Positions 55,372 through 64,000 of a stretch of 64,000 nt of DNA are shown in pieces. Under the pieces are notes generated by a model. The model searched no databases and had not been told where the DNA came from. It was given only the letters and a program-made list of their open reading frames with translations. The DNA comes from Watersipora subatra. Lineage: Eukaryota; Bryozoa; Gymnolaemata; Cheilostomatida; Watersiporidae. Positions within the stretch are counted from its first letter, which is position 1. The number at the start of each line of letters is the position of its first letter. The position numbers and the translations under genes are program-made. The stretch spans positions 18,198,182-18,262,181 of the forward strand of contig NC_088711.1 of the NCBI RefSeq assembly GCF_963576615.1, read 5' to 3'.

Positions 55372-58300
55372 ATGCCGCTCCTTCTTGCCTCATTGTTAGA
55401 CGAGTCTGAGCAAGCTATCAAAGCCCATGAAATCGAATATGGCAACAAGTTTTACACAAACCATGAGGACGGCATATTCAACAAGCATAAAAGACTTTTT
55501 GAAGGTAATCTCATATCCTTAAAGCACTTTTTCTTCACTGCCTAATTTGTGATCTTGCGTTGAAAATGAACATTTTATACCTCGGATATTTTAGTGTAAC
55601 CTTGATGTTGAAGTGTAACCTTGATTGTAAAATGTAGGCCTATGCTTGGTTGTTGTGCAATAGAAGTACATGTCAATAGTAGCTTATATGTTTTTATGCT
55701 GCAGTTTGATGAAGCCCTTTTTGGTTTATTTTTGTACCATGTGATCTATGACGTCACAGGCCCTACTTGAAGCAGAGTTGACACAATTTTCATCAGTTCA
55801 CTAGCAACTCACACTGGATACACACCATCTAAGTCTCAGCAATAAAGGATTACTCTCTATAGACACTCAACTCTTAAGCTTAATTTGACGAAGTGGATAT
55901 TCGTGTATATACAGACATGCAGTGGATTACGATCAAGCTTATAGTGCAGCCTTGATTAGAAGATATACATGGACTTCAGTGTACAAGCATTGGCATGCAA
56001 TTGAGATGACATTAAAAATCATTGTATATATTAATAACTACAATCAAGCAAGCAATAAATGTATCAAGCATCATATACATGCAGCAGTTAGTTCCCAATT
56101 GAGTGTTAGCAATCAAGTAAGGCTAAAAACCTACAACGTCTTCAGCCAATGAATCTAAAAAATCTGTACCATGTTTCTTAATTTTAAAATTTTATCTGCT
56201 CTAATTTAGCAAGGTGAAGATATTTGGAGAGGTAAGAACGTCATCCATGACAGTCAAAGCTATTTATGTATGTATGGCGAAGAAAAAGAGTATGGCGAAG
56301 AAAAAGAGTATGGCTGCATGTACGGCCCTGAAAGACAGCAAACCCAGAAGGAAAAGTACAAAGAACAGCGGAGGGTAAGTTACCGGTACACCAATAATAT
56401 TTTACTCAGCCTATTATAAGGGATATTTTTGGACAGCAAAACTCGGTCATTGTATGTCCAATATATTTAGACAGGGCTATCCTTCCATGTCTTTGCAAAT
56501 GCACAGATAGTATAGTATGGATTTTACATAGAGATGATGAATAATATTTATTACTTTTATGGATTTTAAATTGTTTTATTTCTGAAATAGCTATCTTGTA
56601 ACAAAAGCATGCGTGCACATTTATATTCTTGTAAGCCAAAATCAGAGAATGCAGTAAATCTAAGTCTACACTACTGTGAGGGTTGCGACATGTCTAAGTT
56701 GTATTCGATACTTTGCTTTCGGTCTCACAATACATCAAAGTTCAAAAACATTTTCTCTTATTTTAATTTATCTACTCTCTCATAGAAATTTGGTAGAATT
56801 GCAAAGAAACACGGACTTGATTGGAATGCTCAGATACCATATCCTTGACCCAATAGCCAGTGAAGTTTACGGCAATCTGTCTCATTTTTCTTGAGAATTT
56901 CTCATCCCGAGGCCTCACACATGCGCCAGATAGTATTATATCGCAGTTCACACCTTTGGTTAAACTTGGACGTAATATTTTATTTTACATTTAATATTTC
57001 ACACCTAAAATTTGCAAAAACAATCATTAAAAGCAAGATAAAATGAATGCTTATTTTGGAGCCCTGGCAACAAGGCCTTTGTTTGGACTCTTTTGCCAAT
57101 TTGAATTTAGTTAGATTGTGCCCACAAATATAAATATGCTATACATGTGCATAAATTCATATATGTTGTCACATGGTGTCGATATACATAATTTACGTAT
57201 TGTTTATATTTTTAGTCACAGAATCCAACAAAGAGACCGCATCCTCAAGACAATACATCTGATAGTAACACGGAGGTACTCACTCACATAACCAGCAATA
57301 AAATTTTAGGCAAATTGTGCAATATTAATTATGGTTAAATGTGGAATTTCATTGGTAGGCGCATCTTCAAGCCATTTATAGCCCTAGATTAGTTGCTAGA
57401 AAAACGTGAAGTTATAGTAGGATAATGCAGAAGAACCCCTTGTGTAGGCAGGATTAGGTTTCAGAAACAAATTATTTGCTGCCAACTGCGATATTTGTTA
57501 AGTTGCCTGTTCACACCCAGCCAAACGTTCAATGCCTCGAGCATTCTGATTTATAGCTCAAGATAAGGAGGAAACGCAGTGCTTGCTCAGGATGGGTAGG
57601 AGTAAGAGCAGAGGCTATGTGAGCTTCCATAGATGTGGGGAGCATCTACGAAACGCCACAAACGACAGCATTATAGATGTAACTCAGACACCTGATGTTA
57701 CTTTCATACCTAACATTCCGGTGAGTGGTAATATTCAGTAACTCAGTTTTAAAATTAGAACCCTGTTGCATGATGCTTTTGTGTCACTTTAGTGTAAGTG
57801 CTCAGTGTCTGAATTGGAGAGAGTTGTGCAGCGATGTTCCCAAGTCTTTGATTCCAGATTTGTAAAGCATATCAAATCGCTGACATGCGTTTTGCTCCAA
57901 ATCAAATCACTTAGAAGGGTGACTGCTCAGCTTTCAAATAAAATGAAATTAAAACCATCATCCACTATGTAATTGATGGTTTTAATTTGATTTAATTTAC
58001 AAACTGGGTAATCCATTTTTATGGTGCTTTGATGCCAATCTCACGATTGGTGATTTGATGTAATGTGCAAATCTCTAATCAGGATTTGGGAGCATCTCTG
58101 GAGTTGTTATCAACTCTTTGAGAAATTGATAACAAGGTGCCACAACACCATCCGATTCATAGACTGAGTACTTAGACTAATTTCGCTGTTGTTTTGTACA
58201 AGTCAACTCTATGGGCTAAGTCGGTTGAGCAATGTAGGATTGGAGAAGATATATGAAGCCAGGAAATAATTGTGAAATAAAACTACTGTAAAAACAGTAA

Positions 58301-58576
58301 TAAAGTCAGGAACTAGCAAAAGCAGATTTGTCCGGTTCTTTGAGATCGCCAAATTACCTTCCAGCTAATCACAATGTCCAATGTAACTTTCCAATCTACT
58401 TCATTAAATTAACAAATAGTATTCCTGTCAAAGTCAAAAATTGTCGCAAATAATGCCACTTGAATACTGCATTCACAGTACTTTACAAGTTCAAGGAGAT
58501 GTAAATACACATGCTATGATTGTTTTTATTTTAGATCAAGGATCTCCAAGAGGAGTTTGCAGGGAGTAAGAAATGA
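55372..58576 (+). CDS. Multi-exon frame of unknown family inside the long-TIR element
   Basis: Candidate exons: 55372-55504 (ATG start, MPLLLASLLDESEQAIKAHE), 55923-56116, 56210-56374, 57216-57275, about 57568-57720, then 57793-57972 (stop TAA), or 57793-57918 joined to 58535-58576 (IKDLQEEFAGSKK, stop). All junctions are GT/AG with matching phases, except that the start of exon 5 is uncertain (AG at 57566-57567 or 57569-57570 keeps frame). This predicts about 294 aa. Exon 3 has an 18-nt tandem repeat (YGEEKE twice) and is rich in Glu/Lys; exon 5 has Cys/His (FHRCGEHL); exon 6 has CKCSVSELERVVQRC, helical. A further option joins exon 3 to 56786-56845 (KFGRIAKKHGLDWNAQIPYP, stop). No domain is recognised. 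It could be the element's own gene or a host gene caught between two repeats. Confidence 0.5.
57946..57990 (+). repeat. 15-bp perfect hairpin spanning a stop codon
   Basis: AAATTAAAACCATCA pairs with TGATGGTTTTAATTT around a 13-nt loop that contains the TAA stop of exon 6 of the unknown gene. It might be a 3'-end or splicing-control structure, or a chance palindrome. Confidence 0.6.
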
Positions 58577-58619
58577 CAGAGCAAAAATGCTTCCTGAGGC
58601 TTTCTAATACAAGCAATAT

Positions 58620-58764
58620 CTAGATAGGCATAGAGCAAGTTTGTTCCCCATAGCTGTGGGTGAACTGGCAATGAAGGGAAGTCACGCCAGATGGCATCTG
58701 GCGTGCCCTCTACCTCATTGCCAATTCATCTGCAGCCATAGAGAACAAACTTGTTCTAGATAGG
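58620..58764. mobile_element. Foldback element with 9-bp target duplication
   Basis: A 127-bp element (58629-58755) is nearly one large palindrome: AGCAAGTTTGTTC, CCATAG, TGGCAATGA and CACGCCAGATG recur inverted. CTAGATAGG flanks both sides (58620-58628, 58756-58764). A 9-bp duplication and foldback form fit MULE-type foldback MITEs. It lies 3' of the last candidate exon of the unknown gene. Confidence 0.75.
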
Positions 58765-59521
58765 AATACTTTTATATGCAAAATCTCGAACTGTTTCAGC
58801 TTGTACTGTGCTCAATTTTGAGTGAATATATTGATCAAATTAAAACATACCTACATACATAAAACATTCAGGATTTTCAACACTGATTTTTTTTTAAATA
58901 AACCAGACTTATATTCACTTATTTTCACATATCTACATGTAGTATATGTAGCCCTTTTCTACTGTGTTATTCTGTTCTCATTTGTGCTTGTTAAAGGCCT
59001 TTTATGGCTTTGGTGCTGATGTGGTAGTAATTAAGTTATGTGCAACATTTTCTTTTTATATCAAATAAAGTAAAATTATTAAACTTTACGATTTATCATG
59101 ATAGATTCGTCCGATAACTAAAACAACCTACTTCCCATCATTGTTCCAGTGGTCCATCACCAGACATTTTGTCATTGCGCATCGACTTTTCAAACAATGT
59201 ATGTTGTACAACATCAGCAATGCCAATAGACATACATCATGCTGAAGGTTTTGTGTGTGCTGCCCTCTGATTTTCCAGAATTGGCTACATTGTGCTTGTG
59301 GAGGTAACGGGAAAGCTGCTAACAATGATGCACAACAATTGCCACATGCATTATTTATATTGGAGCAAGAAAATACATCATCATGCCAACAAAAAAAAAA
59401 AATTTTTGCTCAACAAATCAAGAAAATTTTTTTGGTCACACAATGCTGTACATAAATAATAAATATATAAGCAAATTGACAAATGAATACCTACAGAGTG
59501 CGGTCATGTTCAAAATCTAAA

Positions 59522-60185
59522 CAAAGTTAGTTGTTGGAGAAGTCGGTGTTTGTAGTAAAGATAAGATAGACTAATGTCTTCTGTTGCCTTTTCACAATCT
59601 TTGTCTTACGATACGCTAACATAAATAGTTACACTAAAATGAAATAAAATCTTCTTTAGCTCTCAGAATGGTAGCAAAGTAGACAATTGTTTCAATGTGC
59701 ATTTTATTTGGTTAGAACATAATCACAAATATTCAATAACTTATATAATACCGCGTTACATACATGTAAGTGCAATCATATTACAACGTATGTAAGACAT
59801 TTTTTATACACACTGTATAAACGAATACAGAATAATTAATGATGTATTTTTGAGAAGATTTTTTTTCCGTTTCGTGAGCATGTTACTATTTCGTCTTAAC
59901 ACGACAAAACTACGATAAACAACTATGTGAATACGTTATGTTAGTTTGATGAAAGATCTCATATTTTTGATTAAAGATTTGTCTAAAACGATGTTTATGC
60001 TTTATTTTGTTACAAAAAAATAATAAGATTACAGACTCAATTTCTAACCGACTAAACATTGGCACTTGCTTAAAACCTCGTCGCTTAGTGCCGACAAAAC
60101 ATTTGCATTTCCGGATTAAGCTCCACCTCTACAAAACGACCCAGAAACTGACCAGGTTTTGAGCCACTGCAATTATACCTGACCT
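59522..60185 (-). repeat. Right terminal inverted repeat
   Basis: Inverse copy of the left arm at 54150-54790; see the parent element. Confidence 0.85.
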
Positions 60186-60192
60186 ACGCGTA

Positions 60193-61149
60193 AATGGTGC
60201 AGGGTCGTCGTTTTGAATAGTTCTATGCAACTGGCAGTGGTTCGTTTGTTGACTGCTCTATATTGAGTAGATGGTCATGTTTAAAACAGTCTATTGAGTA
60301 TAGATTTTTGGTACGGCTTGATCGATGCTAAATAGTTCAGCTTCCTCCAAGTGTATTTGCGAGTGATGTCAGCGAAAGGGTGCTGATTTTGTTTTTTCAT
60401 CAACTTTTCCCGACACGTCGGTAGTTCGTTGAATTTTCATAATCATATAGAAATGAGACATATAGAGGAGAAAAGTTGCACGTTTGCAATGTTGGAGCGA
60501 ATTGTTACTTCTAAAAACTCATTTTTCCTGTAAAATACGTTACCATTTGAAACCGTTTGCAATCGCCCACAATATTGCTGTGGAAGTCAGCGCTGACTAG
60601 CCACTTGCAAGTGGGTTCTGCGTACAAGTTGTCTTACACCGAATGAGTAATAGCTCTCATGCACAACTGTAATTGTTGCAAACAAAGTGTCTGGTGAATA
60701 ATGGATTTTATTCACACAAGCTCTATAAACATGAAAGATAAACAGTTAGATACAATTCACTACAATCAAGCGTAATGCTGAAATGAGTTGCAAATAATAA
60801 ATACTCAAAACAGTTACACTTGTAAATGTAAGAATGTTAAGCAATATTATATATGTTACCAAAGATATACAAAGCTGCACAAACGTAGGTTAATGTTACC
60901 GCACTGTTCTTAATGCAGATTAAGAACGTAACTCTCAGTCTTTAGTTCTGTCGTTTGTAGTCTGTATCGCTAGCTCTGTGCTCTTTGTTCCCCGTCTTAA
61001 CACTGAAGCACCTTTGCTTATATAGCAAGGGCTGAGTGTTAATCAACGGGCTTTCCACGCAAGCTGGCTTTTAAATTATAGGGCTAATCTGAGAATAGCT
61101 GAATGCTTATGGTAATTAAAGCAGCTCAGCTTAGTAAATCCATCACAAT
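60193..61149. other. Intergenic sequence between two mobile elements
   Basis: No open frame with coding character. A word GCTTATATAGCAAGG near 61014 resembles a TATA box, but nothing downstream supports a promoter call. Confidence 0.4.
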
Positions 61150-61389
61150 ATTAATGACGTTGAAGGAGAACCCATTGAAAAGACCATTTTTGATTTAGTT
61201 TCAGAACTGAGCATTCCAGAGTCCAACATTGTCCACATCAGCTGTGTTGGTAAGCAGCACGAGAATAAAACTCGCCCCGTCAGAATAGATTTTAAATCTG
61301 AAATTAATAAATATAGCTTTTTAAGAAAGCTAAACTCTGCGCCAAAAGAGAAGAAAGCTATCGGTATCTCATCCAGAAATCAAATATAA
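61150..61389 (+). pseudogene. LINE ORF1 C-terminal fragment
   Basis: Open frame to TAA at 61387-61389: INDVEGEPIEKTIFDLVSEL then HISCVGKQHENKTRPVRIDF and KKAIGISSRNQI. This resembles the C-terminal half of the ORF1 nucleic-acid-binding protein (RRM-like then a basic domain) of L1/CR1-type elements. The start is missing. Confidence 0.6.
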
Positions 61390-61437
61390 GATAAAAAATA
61401 ATAAAATATATAAGGTCTCAGGGGATGAATTAATTCA

Positions 61438-64000
61438 ATGTTAAAATCTATTAGGCCTAAATGCATTACCTGGAATGCCAATGGTCTAAGAAATAGAACA
61501 CACGAACTTAACCTATTAATCTACAGCTATTCCCCTGTCATCATAGCTATAACAGAAACCAAACTGGATACCAGTGTGCAAGATGGTGAATTAACAAATC
61601 TTTACATGATCTACCGCCTAGACCGGACTAAAGGCCCAGGCTTAGGCTGTGGTGTCCTTATAGCTATCAAAAACAGTTCCACTATAAACGTATTATGTGT
61701 AGATGAACTTGTGGATTCAGAAATTCTTACTCTCAAAATAAATATACATAATTTTACCTTCCATTTTTCTTGTTTTTACCATCAACCTTGTGTAAAAAAC
61801 ATTGATGGCCCACTCGACTGAGTTGAATTCCTTGCCAGCCCATTTTTTGTCATTACCGGTGACTTACCTGAGATACAGTGGCCTGGTAAGACCTTGAAAT
61901 CCAGTCGAGACAGGAAAATGCATACTGATTTTCTTCACCTCCTTCAAACACATGATCTCCCCCAACCTGTTGATTTTCTAACACATATTAAAGGAAACAC
62001 CCTAAACCTTATGTTGTCCTCCATGGAAATTAATAATGCCCATGGAGAGCCAAGCACATCTGACCATTTTTATGTGCACTTTGAGGTGAGCATACCTGAT
62101 AGTCTCAAACAGGCAAACCTCTCCAAACTATTGCCCGTTTTTAAATTTAAATATAGCCAAATTAATAACACTGAACTAACAATCCAATCCCAAGCCCTTG
62201 ACAGACAAATAACTAATCTCATATCAATCAAATCCAACATTAACGACATTTGGCAATTCTTTAAAACTGGAATTATGGCAGCAGCTAAGGCCTCTATCCC
62301 TCATTTTCCCCTCAATAAATGCAAACAGAAATTTTGGATTAAACACACCAACATTAAAGAGATTCATAAAAGGAATATATTGTGTAAAACATTTAAAAAG
62401 TGCCCGACCGCCGACAATAAACAGATGCTCCAGCTTCAGATTAAAAAATGTAAAAAACTAGTTAGACAAGACTATAATAGCTTTCTAAATATCCATTTCT
62501 GCCTTTAATTGACGGAAGGCAACAATAAATCTCTTTTTAAATTCATATCTTCAAAAAGAGGATCCAGTAACACAGTCAAAACCTTGCACGACAACACTGG
62601 CAAACCATCTGATAATATAGCCAACACCTTTTCTGACACGTTTTCTTCCATTTTCACAGTTGATAATAGTGCTTATCCCATTCCCCCAACAAACGAAACT
62701 GTAGCAAACTCCACCAAACAGAAGACCAAGGCAATAACTGTTTCCAACGATGGTGTCTTAAAACTTTTAAAACAACTTAACCCTTCTAAGGCTGCTGACC
62801 CAGATGAACTGAGCACCTCGTTGCTGAAACACCTAGCCTCCTATATTGCACCCACTTTTACCAAGATAATGCAACACTCTTTATCCAACCATACTGTCCC
62901 TAAGGATTGGAAAACGGCTACTGTCATACCCATTTTTAAAAATAAAGGTAGCAGGCTTCTGCCAACTAACTATCGTCCAATCTCTCTGACATGTGTACTT
63001 TCAAAAACCACAGAACACATAGTCGCACACTCCATCCGCAACTTTTTAGACTCTATTGATTTTTTCCATGACTGCCAACATGGTTTTCGTTTGAGGAGAA
63101 GCTGCGAAAGTCAGCTAATCCTCACAACTCATGAACTCATTCACTATGTTTCCATGGTGCGCAGTACTGCGAAGCAGCCCCCTCCGAAGTCGAGGGGATT
63201 GTACGTTTCCATGCTGCGCAGTGGTTTTCAGCAAATACCGCAAATTAGCCAGAGAAGAGAAATTGTATAAATCGAATCGCCTGATGGAGAAATAGAATCG
63301 ATCACGGATACCGAACGTCATAAACGGTCTTTTTATGATTCTGTCGTCATACTTTTATTTACAATACACATTCACAAGGTTTTACAAACCGTAACACACT
63401 TTTTACATAGTAATATATTTTTAATAATTATTTTTAAGTAATATATTATTTAAACGTTAATTTAGGACTTGCCACATATTTTTCGAAAAGTGTTGGCATC
63501 GATAACAAAGTCCAGGAAAGTAATCACCTCATCATCCTCGTGAATGCAGACCTTAATTAAATATAGGAGAAAGAAGATCGGAAGAATAGTAAAAAAAAAG
63601 ATTAGCAGGACAACCTTTGTACTAGTTTATGGCCCTCGAAGAGTCCGTCTCCACGGCATGAGAGCTATGCGCAGCCACTGCGCAGTCGCTGTTTCCTTGC
63701 TGCGAATTTGCACTGGCTTCGCACTGATCAGTGCGCAGTGATTTCAGTGCGAAGACGCCGTTTCCATGATTCGGAGATAGCGCAAATCCGAAGCACTGCG
63801 CATCATGGAAACATAGTGATTGAATCATTTGATACTGGAATCCAAGCTGATGCCATTATCCTGGATTTTTCTAAGGCCTTTGACAAAGTGTCCCACAGCA
63901 AACTTTTATTCAAACTTACCCAAACTAATCTAGACAGAACAATTATCACCTGGGTCGAGGATTGGTTGAAGGATCGCTCACAAACCATTTTTATAAATGA
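61438..64000 (+). pseudogene. LINE ORF2 (AP endonuclease and reverse transcriptase), broken and partial
   Basis: ATG at 61438. The endonuclease shows CITWNANGLRNR (catalytic Asn), IAITETKLD (catalytic Glu), GCGVLIAIKN, GDLPEIQW (a P-E for the usual N-D/NxPxIxW) and TSDHF. The reverse transcriptase shows VPKDWKTATVIPIFKNKGS, NYRPISLTCVLSKTTEHIV, DCQHGFRLRRSCESQL, then after the insertion ADAIILDFSKAFDKVSHSKL with the first catalytic Asp. Stops lie in frame at 61819-61821 (TGA) and 62506-62508 (TAA); the frame is otherwise continuous. The YxDD box is beyond the window. Confidence 0.85.
63142..63818. mobile_element. 677-bp CACTA-ended non-autonomous DNA element
   Basis: The ends are CACTATGTTTCCATGGTGCG and, inverted at the right, CACTATGTTTCCATGATGCG. 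ATT is duplicated on both sides (63139-63141 and 63819-63821). Variants of the end (GTTTCCATGCTGCGCAGT near 63206; GTTTCCTTGCTGCG near 63690; GTTTCCATGATTCGG near 63761) recur inside, like the subterminal repeats of CACTA/EnSpm elements. No transposase is present. Without it and one ATT the LINE reading frame is continuous (HELI then ESFDTG). Confidence 0.85.

Larger units (their letters stand above)
54150..60185. mobile_element. Unassigned 6.0-kb element with ~650-bp terminal inverted repeats
   Basis: The left end starts AGGTCAGGTATAATTGCAGT and the right end is its inverse (ACTGCAATTATACCTGACCT). The arms (54150-54790 and 59522-60185) align along their length. The outer ~85 bp are almost identical and the remainder has small indels and perhaps 75-80% identity. 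ACGCGTA flanks both sides (54143-54149 and 60186-60192), fitting a 7-bp (or 8-bp, TACGCGTA) target duplication. The interior of about 4.7 kb holds the spliced frame at 55372-58576 and a foldback element. No transposase, polymerase or integrase motif is visible, so no superfamily is assigned. Confidence 0.65.
61150..64000 (+). mobile_element. CR1/Jockey-like LINE, 5'-truncated, running off the window
   Basis: The copy starts inside ORF1 near 61150 and contains ORF1 3' part, ORF2 endonuclease and the first part of the reverse transcriptase, interrupted by a DNA element at 63142-63818. Apart from the insertion, ORF2 stays in one frame for about 1.9 kb with only two in-frame stops, so the copy is fairly young but dead. 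The 3' end is beyond 64000. Confidence 0.9.

Overview
This is an AT-rich, intron-rich animal genome window. Coding exons are short, bounded by GT/AG and keep phase. The three recognisable host gene families (TEX261, TRABD, an SDR16C-type dehydrogenase) and the crowd of non-LTR, Helitron, MITE and cut-and-paste relics fit an invertebrate metazoan, perhaps a lophotrochozoan. The species cannot be read from the sequence.

Layout: (1) 1-6835, no convincing gene. (2) 6836-14325 (+), a 7-exon gene for a 533-aa basic Ser/Thr-rich protein I do not recognise. (3) 14745-21840 (-), a complete 6-exon TEX261/SVP26 gene, convergent with gene 2. (4) 23390-27678 (+), a complete 7-exon TRABD (TraB-domain) gene, head-to-head with TEX261. 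(5) 27.7-33.4 kb, a repeat-rich intergenic region with two (TA)n tracts, a 1.1-kb pogo/Tigger-like element carrying a long foldback, and a Helitron-like repeat. (6) 33473-49426 (-), an SDR16C-type short-chain dehydrogenase locus. Exons 1-7 give a 311-aa enzyme with intact cofactor and catalytic motifs, and the C-terminal exons are multiplied: three versions of exon 5 and two of exon 6. (7) 49.4-54.1 kb, transposon debris including a pogo-like transposase fragment. (8) 54150-60185, an unassigned element of about 6 kb with inverted repeats of about 650 bp at its ends and a matching 7-bp direct flank; it encloses a multi-exon reading frame with no recognised family. (9) 61150-64000 (+), a 5'-truncated CR1/Jockey-like LINE running off the window, with a 677-bp CACTA-ended DNA element inserted in its reverse transcriptase.

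The most interesting signal is the SDR locus. Two alternative exon-5 copies are both 112 nt, share the same phases and are only 34 nt apart, which is too short for an intron and would shift the frame if joined. This is the signature of mutually exclusive splicing of the segment that shapes the substrate pocket. A third exon-5 copy and a second exon-6 copy lie past the first stop codon, as an alternative 3' cassette or a partial gene duplicate. The window has no evident pathway or operon logic; the genes are independent neighbours.
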